A DNA stretch of 64,000 nucleotides, from positions 106,681,363-106,745,362 of the forward strand of contig NC_092046.1 of NCBI RefSeq assembly GCF_003086295.3. The letters are read 5' to 3'. Made by a program: the position numbers and the translations under genes. This document shows positions 1-11,082 of the stretch, piece by piece (positions within the stretch are counted from its first letter, which is position 1; every line of letters starts with the position of its first letter). This DNA comes from Arachis hypogaea (taxonomy: Eukaryota; Streptophyta; Magnoliopsida; Fabales; Fabaceae). Under the pieces are notes generated by a model. That model had not been told where the DNA came from and did no database searches. It worked only from the letters and a program-made list of their open reading frames with translations.

Positions 1-158
1 GGGAGAACGACCTGAGGTTTCATTACTCTCGGTTATTTGTTTTGATTCGAATTTAATATTTGATTGATGGCCAATTTGTTGGGTTAGGACTATACTTACA
101 ACGCCAATTCTTATTTTTGATAATCGAATTCCTAACCTATGCAAATTGGCCGTTATCA
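1..158 (+). mobile_element. Element B: 3' end of its 5' LTR
   Basis: The window opens inside an LTR. The same stretch recurs at 50022-50180 as the end of B's other LTR, with roughly nine differences over 158 bases, so this is an old pair. It ends in CA at 158 and is followed four bases later by a tRNA-Asp primer site, which fixes the boundary and makes it the 5' LTR of a plus-strand element. The rest of this LTR lies left of the window. Confidence 0.85.
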
Positions 159-162
159 AATT

Positions 163-180
163 TGGCGCCGTTGCCGGGGA
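163..180 (+). promoter_or_regulatory. Primer binding site of element B (tRNA-Asp)
   Basis: TGGCGCCGTTGCCGGGGA is the perfect complement of the 3' end of plant tRNA-Asp(GTC) with its CCA tail. Reverse transcription of the minus strand would start here. This PBS is typical of Athila/Tat-type Ty3/gypsy elements. Confidence 0.92.
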
Positions 181-331
181 GTTGTAATGGTGCTTGTTAT
201 TGGCTATTGTAAATATGTTAACATATAAATAGTTGTTTTTGATTGATTTCTTATTGTTGCTTGTTTTTGCTAGTCTTAGGAGTTTATTTTATTTGTTCTT
301 ATTACCTTTGGTTTTGTTTCCTTTTTTTTCT

Positions 332-580
332 ATGAATTCTCACCCATTGCATTGCGAGTTTTGTTGCTATTGTGCTATAGAAATTTGGAAATTTCAAATG
401 CTTGTTACATGAATGGGATTAAAGGAATTCACAACAAGATTTGGGTGCACAAGTTTTGGAATCTCAAAAGCCTTGGAGAATACAAGCTTGGGTGGAATTT
501 CAAGGAGGTTTGATGAGAGCTCTCCACAAGTCCAACTTAAGGACAATAAACCAAAGTGCTAGGTGGAGACACCCCACTAT
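332..580 (+). pseudogene. Remnant of ORF1 (C-type Q/P-rich protein) in element B
   Basis: The ATG at 332 opens with the same MNSHP start as the 531-residue ORF1 of element C (17807-19402, minus), in the same position after the PBS and a T-rich leader. The reading frame fails within about 25 codons. Sequence matching the extreme 3' end of C's ORF1 and its downstream hairpins then appears at about 520-590, so the middle (over 1.3 kb) has been lost. No Gag or Pol is present in B. B therefore looks like an internal-deletion derivative of a C-like element. The downstream frame from about 441 to 626 has no recognisable domain and is probably not translated as a functional protein. Confidence 0.6.
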
Positions 581-590
581 GGTAATATTG
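530..590 (+). promoter_or_regulatory. Two-hairpin element after ORF1 (degenerate copy, element B)
   Basis: GTCCAACTTAAGGAC (530-544) is an inverted repeat identical to the one at the ORF1 stop of element C. About 20 bases on, GGTGGAGACACCCCAC is a decayed form of the second hairpin that is perfect in C and E. The bases to about 801 after it are AT-rich and hold nothing I recognise. Confidence 0.55.
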
Positions 591-801
591 CTCCAACTCT
601 TCTCTTTGATTAATAAGTTGCCTTAATTGCATTTTTATTTATTTTAGTTAGCTTAGGATTAGTTTAATTTTGAATTTAGTAGGTTGGTTTTGGTATGGAT
701 CATGATTTTGTGATGTTTTGAATGTTTTGGGGTTGATATGTTGATGTGCTAAGGCTTGGACCCTTAATTTTGAAAGAAAAAATTTTGTGAAACAGGGCAT
801 C

Positions 802-977
802 TGTGCGTGCACACCATGCTGTGCATACACACAAAACTGCATTTTTCTCTACCTGTGCGGCCGCACAAGCTTGTGCGTCTGCACACTCCTTGATATGCCC
901 TCTATTCGCAGTGCCAGCATGCCCTATCGCGCGCACCTCCCTCTATTTTGTGACCTGTGCGTGCGCACTGCTGTGTG
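802..977. repeat. GTGCG-type palindrome array of element B, left part
   Basis: Repeated 12-bp near-palindromes of the form GTGCGNNCGCAC (for example GTGCGGCCGCAC, GTGCGTCTGCAC, GTGCGTGCGCAC). Pairs are spaced 18 bp apart. The array is interrupted by solo LTR H at 978 and resumes at 4258. The spacers are unrelated AT- or pyrimidine-rich sequence. Confidence 0.85.
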
Positions 978-3900
978 TGTAACGACCCAATTTTCAATAT
1001 GTCTAGATCATATCGGAAACTGAGCGCTACCAATTTGTCTTCCTAATTATTATCTATTATTTATCATATGAGCCTGATTCGCTGTTAAAAATGTAGTTAA
1101 TTTGTGAGGTATTTTTTTTCTTTGAAAACGTTTGGATTAATAGACGGAATCATTCATAATCATTCCACAACTGATAATAGATAAAATAGTTATAAACAAC
1201 CACACATAAATACATTGCAAATAGTTAATAACATTCAGTGATCCAGCCTTTATTTAGGTATAGATTTTTAGTTAGAACACCCCTAGATATAGCTAGATAA
1301 TAACTATATACATATATATACATACAACATCCCAGGCCCTGACCTGTTCAAGAAGTCTCTAAGCTGGCACCCAGGCCAGCCTAGACCCTATACTCACCTA
1401 GTCCCTCTAAAATACTAAAGCGAGGGAAAGTACGTTCTAAGTCTTCAAAACTCAAGTCAGCTGGAACGTCATCGAAAGGTAGAACATCATCTGTTACTCC
1501 TCTGCACAATCAAACATTGCCATATGACATCTCTCTGGTACCTCATCAAGTAACCACACCACATGAGTCTCGTACACAGGATTTAGGTTAAAGTTCACAT
1601 ACAAATAGGGTGCAGACATTGGCTGGTCTCACTGTATATACATATAAACAGAGAACGAGATTCACCCTAGACTCAGAAGACTATCTAGAGCGGAATCCTC
1701 CCTGCAGAACCATCATCAACGAACTACGGTAAGGTACTCTTACTTCCATCTGAAGGGGGAAGAGAGAGAGAAGGGGTAAGAACTGGGGAGTTCTTAGTAG
1801 GGCCGGGGTTATTAGTTAAGTTCATTAATTCCGTGTTGTTTAGCAGACGAATAGCAAAATACCGAGAAGTAGTGAACAGAAGATACAGATAAATAGAGAA
1901 AATAGAGAAAACAGAAAGCAGAACACAAACAAAAGAATACAAGAAAATAAAACGCAAATACAAAGAATAGAATACAAACAAACAGAGCATACATTCATTC
2001 AATAATCACAACAGAGGAAATACACAACCAAGTATGATGCATATCTGTCCTATGCAGGCCATGAGTCACGTGTCGGTTTACACCCTGCAGCCCGACATTA
2101 CCTAGGAACAAGTCCCAGATATGGTTTATTCTCTTTACTTTACTCTGGTTACTCTATTCTCTGTGTTACTTTATTCTACTCTGATTTCTCTGTTTAACGT
2201 TTGTTTTAAGGCTTATGTAAATTTCGGAATGAATAGTTAGCCTGTCCCAAGTATAGATTCATTAAGTCTATACTAAAACAGTTTAACTTTTCATATAATA
2301 CCTAACCCTAGTCGCAACTCAAGGACTAACTATATTGCCCTAGTTCGTTCACTAATCTCTGTCTGTTTTTCTGTTATTAAAACTTTACAGACTTTTCTTC
2401 GGTTTTTATCTTTTCTTTAACTTCTTATCTTTCCTTTATCTTTGCCTCACTAACATGTTATTACCACTCCCTAAGTATTTTATGAAGGTAATTATGAGAT
2501 TCTGTGCTTAAAGTTGTCTTTCTAAAGCTTTTACAGAAAACTGCCTTTTCAGCATTATTTTGTTATTATTTATTATTTTATTACTAAATTTTCGAAAATT
2601 ACCTTGCCTTTATCTTTTAACCTTTAAAATTAACTTTTTACCCCGGTAACTTTTAATATTTCTACTTTAACAACCCTAACTTTCAAAAATTACAAAATAA
2701 CCCCTCAAACACCAAAATAATTACAACCTTGCCCTTTTTAAGATCTAAGGCCTGTTCTTCCATGTTCTTCATCACACTCAAAGTGTTCTTCGTGTTCTTC
2801 GTAATTTCTTCAGATTCTTTCTCTATTTTTACCCGTTTTTCAGTCTTTTCAGCAACCGATTTTTACCATAATTCAAAATAAATTAGCAGCCACTAAAACC
2901 CCATATTTTCTACATGATTTTAACACAAATTGAACCCTAATTTAAGCTCTAGGTTTTGTTTTTCCAGCAGCCCTCAAGAACAACATTCATAGCTTAAATA
3001 TCATCAAATTTCATCAAAATTTCAACAAACTTTCACCAAGAATAACTCATATAAGCAATCAATTTCAAGCATAACCAAACCATATCATAATCACACATCT
3101 CAAACACAATCAATCAAGATTAAATTCGTCACACCCTACCTGGTTTTGCTGCTCCAAATTCGGTTATACTTTCAGGTGGTCCTTAAGCACTTTTTCCTCC
3201 TAAATCACATCAAGAACAACTTTAAATCCACAAACCCTCAACTGACCAAATCTCCCTCAGCATGTTAGGAAGGGATATCTCACCTTAGACTTGCTAGAAA
3301 TTAACATTTCTTGGCCCTCAAGTCAAGTTTAGCATGATTCCTAAGGAAGAACATCAAGAAAACACATGTTTAAGCATGTTTCCTTGAAAACCGAATTGAA
3401 GAGGGATGGAGACAGCCATCTCACCTTATTTCCAGCCTTGATATGTTACATGGTTATGTAGAGAAAGAAGAGAGGATTATTTTGGTGAAATCGGAGTTTT
3501 AATTTGAGTTTTAGTTCAGAAGAAATCAAGCTTTGAAGATTAAGTGTTCATGAAAGTTTCTCTCTTTTCTCTCTTGTTATTTTCGGCCAAAATGAGGAAA
3601 TGATACAGCCTTGGAGGTCTTGAGGGTTTAAGGTGAGTTGTGATTGGTTGGCTTGGAGGTGGGTTAAAATAATATTAAAATATCTCAGGTGTATAACTAC
3701 TAAAACTAGGTGTATCGGAACACTTATAAAAATATCTCTAAAAATTATTTTCTGAGCTACTAGCATAAATGACGCTAGTAACATATTTATTATGGGAATA
3801 AAATATATATAATGAGGCCTTAGCATTGCTAAAGTCATCAGAGAGTGCTGGTGCTAAGCTGCACCAGTAAACTATGAACCCAGTTAAACGGATTTTCAGT

Positions 3901-4257
3901 TTTTAACTAAAACTGACCAGGTAACCTTATAATATCATTCAAGAAGCTTCTAATAATAATATAATGATAATATTATCCTATTATCTCTCTTCTCTCATGA
4001 ATCAAGTCCGGTTCATAAAACTGAGATTATTTACGAAAAATAGAATCAAAACTCCAAACCGATACGGTTCAAAAACTAGGTTTTTCGTGACTGCATTATC
4101 GAGCTTGCCTCAAAAAGTTCTAGCTTAAAGAAGATGTAACGATAATGAGGATCAAGATACTTGATGATATAGAAGTGGTTCTCCCCTTACTGATCTTCCG
4201 GAGAAATCAGTACTTTCAGAAAAGATCTCGCGTACTCGAAAAAACTAGGTTGTTACA
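978..4257 (-). mobile_element. Solo LTR H, Tekay-like, 3.28 kb
   Basis: Begins TGTAACGACCC and ends GGTTGTTACA, so both ends carry the TGTAAC/GTTACA inverted termini. It is flanked by a perfect 5-bp target duplication GTGTG (973-977 and 4258-4262). No PBS, internal region or coding ORF is present, so this is a solo LTR. Orientation is set by similarity of layout to the LTRs of F (TGTAACACCC at the left, ...CTTACA at the right). The first 350 bases are shared with the mini-insertion at 8406-8915. A tract near 2,050-2,110 resembles the F LTR near 56,150-56,200. Short ORFs inside are not credible genes. Confidence 0.82.
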
Positions 4258-4590
4258 GTGTGCGTACGCACGAGTCTCCTTTCTTGCACTCTTCGTGCGT
4301 CTGCACACCAATGCGCGACCCCTCTGGTGGGAGCGTTAGCACAGCCTGTGCGCCTGCACCCCATACCCCTTTTGGCTCTTGTGCGTGCGCACGGACCTGT
4401 GTGCGCGCGCACACATGATCCTTCTCCAAAAAAAAAGTCTTCTGTGTGTGCTCACGACCTTGTGCGCACGCACACTTCTTACTCCCTCTTCTGCTGGGAG
4501 AGCTCGCATAGAGTGTGCGAGCGCACACCTTTCCTTTTCCAAATCGTGTGCGTACGCACACATGTCTGTGCATACGCATTCCCCTGTTTT
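4258..4590. repeat. GTGCG-type palindrome array of element B, right part
   Basis: Continues the array broken by H, with near-palindromes at 4260, 4295, 4348, 4381, 4401 and further copies to about 4580 (GTGCGTACGCAC, GTGCGCGCGCAC, GTGCGAGCGCAC). Steps of 20, 33 and 35 bp are seen. The frames through it are rich in C, R, T and H and are artefacts of the repeat. Confidence 0.85.
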
Positions 4591-7136
4591 CTCACTTTTA
4601 TGCTTCTTTTCCCTTCTTCTTTCTCTCTACTTCTCTCCTTCTTTTCTCTTCCTTCCCCATCTTCACCCTTCACCCTATTTGCTACTTGTTCTTCTTTATT
4701 TTGCTTGAATTTTATTATTATTTTGATAATTATATTAGTTTTAGTTTGGTAGTTTATTCATTAAATAAATTGCAAGTGTTCGTTTGATGATTGAATTGGT
4801 TGTTGCTTGAAGTTTCCTCCAATGCACTTGTACTTCGCCTTAATTTACTAGTACCTAGTGGGTTTGGATATTCATGTTTTGATTGTACCACTAGGACGAA
4901 TTATCTAAGTGAATTGAATTAAGTGAATTGAGTTGAAACTTCTTCATTATGATTCTCATATTAAATTTCATAACATGTCCAGTACTTGTTTCTTGTTAAT
5001 GCTTTGCATTTATTTGAGTGACTTAGCTTGATTCCTATCAAGCTGAGCACTTTTTGTAACAAGTACCTCTACATGTGACCTTTTTATTATGGTTCATGAT
5101 GAATAAGGAGTTTTCGTTCATTATGGGATTGGCTGTTGCTTATTGCGCTATTTTATATCAATCTTGCGCTTTCACGTGCACAATTTCAATAACCAATATC
5201 AAATACTCAATTCACTTTTGTGGTTACCTAGGGTTGCTTGTACCTTAAGTTTACTTATTCTTTACTTGCAACCTAGGCTACTTCATTGAGGAACATGTGC
5301 TATTTCTTTTGAATAGGTGGTTGTTGTTTTTACCCCGCCGATGTGGGTGTTTTAAATCGTGCACACTTAGAATGCTACACATTGTCTTCTATCATACCAG
5401 ACAACTTACTTTTCCTCAAGTGTTATTTCTTTGTTTACAAAGCAATCGGAGCCCTCGGAGCCCACCAGCTGAAGGTGGAGCCTCATAGTCCTTCACCCAT
5501 GGATCATGTGTAAGCACGGAGGATCGTGCATTATTTAAGTGTGGGGGAGGATCGCCAACTTCAAGGGGGGTAAAAATTTCTCTTCTTAGACACTTTGCAA
5601 TATTTTTTTTTGTTCTTTTTCGTCAATTTTTGCAATTTTTGTTCTTATATGCACTTTGTTTGGTTTGTTTGTATATATTTCTTTAATGCTTATAGTATTA
5701 AGGTAGTAAATATTTGCATGTTACATGTTAGATTGAATAATTTTGAGAAAAACAACAAGAAATTTTCATGAAATCCCGTTTAGGGAATGCCATTAATTGA
5801 ATTGAGAAATTGTTTTTCAAACTTGCTTGAAGTATTTTTTTCATAGAACATAGAAAAGAGCTAGAACAACATACCTTGTGAGATTTGAGCTTTAATTGTA
5901 TGGTTGCACATCTTCAACCATAAAGTTTGTTCTTGTGTGATAAACTCCTTTTATGATTGTAATCTTTGATTTTCTTGATTCTATATGTCCATTATTTTGT
6001 GTTTGAATGCATGTATATGATTAAGGCCATTGTTTCAAATAGCTCACTTACCCAAATAGCCTACCCTTCATCTTCCATTGTTAACCAACTTTGAGCCTAT
6101 GCTAAACCCATTTGTTCTTAATTTTAGCACATCACAAGCCTTAAGTGAAAAATAATAAATGTCCCTTGTTTGGATCTTTGATTAGCTTAGGCTAGTGAGT
6201 GTGTTTATCATTTAAGTTTGGGAAGTTTGGGAACATTGGTTGGGATAAAAGGGTGTTTTTATATTTTTGTCAAAATATTGGAAATTTAGTACATACTCAT
6301 GTATGAATTATGTTAAACCATATGCATTGATGTTCTTGTATATATTTTAGTTTGAGAAAAAAATGATGAGAAAAATAAATAAAAGAAAAAAAAGAAGATA
6401 ATAGAAAAGAAAAGAAAAAGAAAAGTAATAAAAAGGGGACAAAATGCCCCAAAGTGAAGTCAATAAGAATCAATGCATATGTGTGATGATCAAAAAGAGA
6501 ATACATGAGTGTGTGAAAAAGTGAAGAATGGGTAGTTAGGTTAGCTTTGAATTGTATAGGTTGTCATAGGTTAGGTGGGAAGCTTAGGTTGATCAAAGAT
6601 TCAAATTCTAGTCCACTTGACCATATGCATCCTACCTTGACCCTAGCCCCATTACAACCATGGAAGTCCTCATGATATTTGTATGCATGCACTAAATAAT
6701 TGTTGATTGTTAGATGACTTGCAAATTTTTGAGAAACATGACTAAAGGAGAATTGAGTGATTAAGCCTTACACACTGAGCGAATTGAGTGAATACACATC
6801 CAGTGAGGGGTTCGATCGCTCAATTCTATGTTCTTGTGCCTTATATTGTATCTATTTGCAAGCTGTTTGTTGGTTAGTTTTGAAAATCTCAATTCAATTC
6901 TTTGGACTTTGATCATAGTGCATTAATTCTTTGCCTTGGCCCTAGGGCTTGTCTTGGATTAATTGGAATCTCTTGTTTGTTTTGTGCTAAACTAAATAGG
7001 AACCATAGTGTATATATATTTATATATATAGCATTTAGTGTAGTTGCATGCATGTAGTTGGTTTTATTGAATAAATTGTTTTTCCCCCTTTCCTTCTCCT
7101 TTGATTGTGATTAGCGTGAGGACATGCTATTGTTTA
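4591..7136 (+). other. 3' non-coding part of element B
   Basis: Opens with a pyrimidine-rich tract (4591-4680) and is AT-rich throughout. A PPT-like run TTAAGTGTGGGGGAGGATC lies near 5535-5555, well before the true 3' LTR, and an A/G-rich low-complexity tract lies at 6355-6430. No Gag, Pol or accessory ORF homology was found. Athila-type elements usually have a long 3' untranslated stretch like this one. Confidence 0.6.
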
Positions 7137-7149
7137 AGTATGGGGGAAT
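7137..7149 (+). promoter_or_regulatory. Polypurine tract of element B
   Basis: AGTATGGGGGAAT lies immediately before the LTR start TGATGAGTCC, the expected place for plus-strand priming. Confidence 0.8.
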
Positions 7150-7441
7150 TGATGAGTCCATATTTGACGATATATTTTAGCTTGAATTGGATGGATTTCA
7201 TCATATAAACTCACATTTATTCACTAGAATAGCATACTTTTGTGTTTGATCCCTAAATTGAACCTAAATGTGAAAACATGCGTTTTTGTACTTAAATTAG
7301 TTATTTTAATCCCACTTTTATGCCACTCGATGCCATGACATGTTTGATGAGTGATTTTAGGTCCTAAAGGCAAGTTTGGCAAGGTAAAAGTGGAAGGAAG
7401 CATGTAAAAAGGGAGAAAGCATGAAGAAAACAAAGGAGAAG
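7150..7441 (+). mobile_element. Element B 3' LTR, piece 1
   Basis: Starts TGATGAGTCC right after the PPT and is cut at 7441 by outer element A. It continues at 37919-37946 and 48932-50180. The summed length is about 1.57 kb. The last five bases AGAAG are the target duplication of outer A (second copy at 37914-37918). Confidence 0.85.
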
Positions 7442-9612
7442 TGGTGCACGAAATTGTGATCATCAATGGCGCCAACAGCTTGGTACGCATAATTGTAATC
7501 TCAACTCTTTGTCACAACTCCGCACAACTAACCAACAAGTGCACTGGGTCGTCCAAGTAATAAACCTTACGTGAGTAAGGGTCGATCCCACGGTGATTGT
7601 CGACTTGAAGCAAGCTATGGTCATCTTGTAAATCTCAGTCAGGCGGATTCAAATGGTTATGGAGAATTGATAATTAAAAGATGAATAAAACATAAAATAA
7701 AGATAGAGATACTTATGTAATTCATTGGTAGGAATTTCAGATAAGCGTATGAAGATGCTTTGTTCCTTCTGAACCTCTGCTTTCCTATTGCCTTCTTCCA
7801 ATCATTCATACTCCTTTCCATGGCAAGCTTTATGTTGGGCATCACCGTTGTCAATGGCTATTTCCCGTCCTCTCAGTGAAAATGTTTCAAATGCGCTGTT
7901 ACCGCACGGCTAATCATCTGTCGGTTCTCGATCATGTTGGAATAGGATCCATTGATCCTTTTGCGTCTGTCACTACGCCCAACACTCACGAGTTTGAAGC
8001 TCGTCACAGTCATCCCTTCCCAGATCCTACTCGGAATACCACAGACAAGGTTTAGACTTTTCGGATCTCAGGAATGGCTGCCAATAATTCTAGCCTATAC
8101 CACGAAGGTTCTAATCTTAGATTAGAAACCCAAGAGATATACATTCTAGCTTGTTTGCATGTAGAACGGAAGTGGTTGTCAGGCACGCGTTCATAAGTGA
8201 GAATAGTGATGAGTGTCACGAATCATCACATTCGTCAGGTTGAAGAACGAGTGTATATCTTAGAGAAGAAGTATGCGTGAATTGAATAGAAAAACAATAT
8301 TACTTTGCATTAATTCATGAGGAACAGCAGAGCTCCACACCTTAATCTATGATGTGTAGAAACTCTTCCATTGAAGATACATAAGAACAAAAGGCCTAGG
8401 CATGGTGATTATGAATGATTCCGTCTATTAATCCAAACGTTTTTTTTTTAAAAAAAATACACCTCGTAAATTAACTATGTTTTAACAGCGAACAGGCTCA
8501 TATGATAAATTATAGATAATAATTAGGAAGACAAATTGGTAGCACTCAGTTTCTGGTATGTCTAGGCGTACTGAAAATAAATAAAGAGAAAAATAATTCA
8601 CAACAGCAATAGTGTGTATATACATGTATATAGATATTATTTAGCTATATCTAGGGGTGTTCTAACTAAAGGTCTATACTCTAATAAAGGCTAGATAACT
8701 GAATGTTGTTAGCTGCTTGTGATGTATTTATGTGTGGTTATTTATAACTGTTTTATCTGTTATTACTTGTGAATTGATTATGAGTGATTCCGTCTATTAA
8801 TCCAAACGTTTTCAAAAAATATATATATACCTCGCATAACTACGCTTTTAACACCGAATCAGGCTCATATGATAAATAATAGATAATAATTAGGAAGACA
8901 AATTGGTAGCGCTCAGTGGCCGAATGGCCAGCCTCCCAAAGCGTGAACATACAAGTTCCAAGATGAAAAGTATGATCCAGTGTGTAAAATAAAATAGCAA
9001 AAGGTCCTATTTGTAGACAACTAGTAACCTAGGGTTTACAGAAATGAGTAAATGATGCAGAATCCACTTCCGGGCCCACTTGGTGTGTGCTTGGGCTGAG
9101 CATTGAAGCTTTCACATGTAGAGACTTTTCTTGGAGTTAAACGCTAGCTTTTGTGCCAGTTTGGGCGTTTAACTCCAGCTTTTATGCCAGTTCTGGCGTT
9201 TTGACGCTAGAATTTCTATGCTGACTTGGAACGCCAATTTGGGCCATCAAATCTCGGATAAAGTATGGACTATTATATATTGCTGGAAAGCCCATGATGT
9301 CTACTTTCGGACTCAATTGAGAGTGCGCCAATTAGGCTTCTGTAGCTCCAGAAAATCCACTTCGAGTGCAGGGAGGTCAGAATCCAACAGCATCTACAGT
9401 CCTTTTTCAGCCTCTGAATCAGATTTTTGCTCAGGTCCCTCAATTTCAGCAAAAAAATACCTGAAATCACAGAAAAACACACAAACTCATAGTAAAGTCT
9501 AGAAATGTAATTTTTATTTAAAAAGTAATAAAAATATAATGAAAACTAACTAAAATATAATAAAAACATACTAAAAACAATGCCAAAAAGCGTATAAATT
9601 ATCCGCTCATCA
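7442..9612 (-). mobile_element. Outer A 3' LTR (with 510-bp insertion)
   Basis: On the minus strand it starts TGATGAGCGGAT at 9612 and ends ...TGCACCA at 7442. Without the insertion at 8406-8915 it is about 1.66 kb, matching its partner at 36268-37913. The TATA position reads TACAAATA (9008-9015, minus) instead of the TATAAATA of the inner A LTRs. It contains degenerate members of the GGCGTTTAACGCC array at about 9134-9235. Confidence 0.88.
8406..8915. mobile_element. 510-bp mini-insertion with 142-bp terminal direct repeats
   Basis: Interrupts the outer A 3' LTR between CATGG and CCGAATGG, which are adjacent in the other A LTRs. Two direct repeats (8406-8548 and 8775-8915) start TGATTATG and end in CTCA, flanking about 226 bp. 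Target duplication is imperfect at best (ATGG/GTGG). Its sequence is the reverse complement of the start of LTR H (1021-1330), so it resembles a TRIM-like derivative of that LTR or a rearranged copy. No coding capacity. Confidence 0.65.
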
Positions 9613-9627
9613 CAACACCAAACTTAA
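9613..9627 (-). promoter_or_regulatory. Polypurine tract of outer A
   Basis: On the minus strand TTAAGTTTGGTGTTG abuts the LTR start TGATGAG. The same run precedes the inner A 3' LTR. Confidence 0.7.
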
Positions 9628-10671
9628 ATTGTTGCTTGTCCCCAAGCAACTGAAAATCAAATAGGATAAAAAGAATAGAATATACAATGAATTCCAAAAA
9701 CATCTATGAAGACCAGTCTTAATTAGATGAGCGGGGCTATTAACTTATTGCTTCTGAACAGTTTTGGCATCTCACTTTATCCTTTGAAGTTCAGAATGAT
9801 TGGCGTCTATAGGAACTCAGAATTCAGATAGTGTTATTGATTCTCCTAGTTCAGTATGTTGATTCTTGAACACAGCTACTTTATGAGTCTTGGCCGTGAC
9901 CCTAAGCATTTTGTTTTCTAGTATTACCACCGGATACATAAATGTCACAGACATATAACTGGGTGAACCTTTTCAGATTGTGACTCAGCTTTGCTAGAGT
10001 CCCTAATTAGAGGTATCCAGAGCTCTTAAGCACACTCTTTTTTTTCTTTGGACCACGACTTTAACCACTCAGTCTCAAGTTTTCATTTGACACCTTCACG
10101 CCACAAGCACATGGTTAGGGACAACTTGGTTTAGCCGCTTAGGCCAGGATTTTATTCCTGTGGGCCCTCCTATCCACTGATGCTCAAAGCCTTGGATCCT
10201 TTTTATTTTACCCTTGCCTTTTGGTTTAAAGGGCTATTGGCTTTTTCTGCTTGCTTCTCTTTTTTTTATTCACTGCTTTTTCTTGCTTCAAGAATCATTT
10301 TTATGATTTTTCAGATCATCAATAACATTTCTCCTTTTCCATCATTCTTTCAAGAGCCAACAATTTTAACATTCATAAACAACAAATTCAAAAAAAAATG
10401 CACTGTTCAAGCATTCATTCAGAAAACAAAAAGTATTGCCACAACATCAAAATAATTAAACTATTTTAAAATTCAAAATTCATGTACTTCTTTTTCTTTT
10501 TGCAATTAAAAACACTTTTTATTAAGAAAGGTGATGGATTCATAGGACATTCATAACTTTTAGACATAGACTCTAAAACACTAATGATCATGTAATAAAG
10601 ACACAAACATAGATAAACATAAGGCATAAAACAGAAAATAAAGAACAAGGAAATTAATGAACGGGTCCCCC
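9628..10671 (-). other. 3' non-coding region of outer A
   Basis: About 1 kb between the accessory ORF stop and the PPT. It matches 23424-24570 of inner A almost end to end, including the passage on the CTCAAGTTTTCA and GGGCCCTCCTATCC motifs. It has no credible ORF. A T-rich stretch at 10250-10320 is shorter than in inner A. Confidence 0.6.
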
Positions 10672-11077
10672 TTAGTGATGGCGGCTAGTTCTTCCTCTTG
10701 ACGATCTTATGGAGTGCTTGAGCTCCTCAATGTCTCTTCTTTGCCTTTGTTGCTCCTCTCTCATGACTCTTTGGTCTTCTCTAATTTCATGGAGGAGGAT
10801 GGAATGCTCTTGGTGCTCCACCCTTAGTTGTCCCATATTGGAACTTAATTCTCCTAGGGAGGTGTTAATTTGCTCCCAATAGTTTTGTGGAGGAAAATGC
10901 ATCCCTTGAGGCATCTCAAGGATTTCATGATGAGGAATTTCCTCATATTCTTGTCCATGAGTGAGATCTCTTGTTTGCTCCATCCTTTTCTTAGTAATGG
11001 GCTTGTCCTCATTAATGAGGATGTCTTCCTCTATATCAATTTCAGCTGAATTGCAGAGATGAAAAATGAGATGAGGG
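10672..11077 (-). pseudogene. Accessory ORF of outer A, C-terminal part
   Basis: This is the distal part of the ORF that starts at 21676, severed by element C. The reading frame of the N-terminal part (ending at 20936) continues here in frame once C and one TSD copy are discounted. The sequence is acidic then charged and coiled-coil-like, rich in E, Q, R and H, ending RTSRHH and a stop. The frame from 10983 to 10672 carries MEQTRD...EELKHSIRSS. Related tails occur in inner A (24571-24780) and in E (41359-41676). The whole protein would be about 383 residues. The function is unknown. It cannot be expressed whole because of the insertion and two upstream stops. Confidence 0.7.
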
Positions 11078-11082
11078 AAGGC

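Noticed and set aside
1724..2002. 92-residue hydrophobic ORF on the minus strand in LTR H
   Set aside because: Low-complexity F/L/Y-rich translation of an A-rich tract, with no homology and no supporting context.
4145..4752. Several C/R/T/H-rich ORFs on both strands around the palindrome array, including one of 164 codons
   Set aside because: They are produced by the GTGCGNNCGCAC repeats, which stay open in many frames. No domains, and similar frames occur on the other strand.
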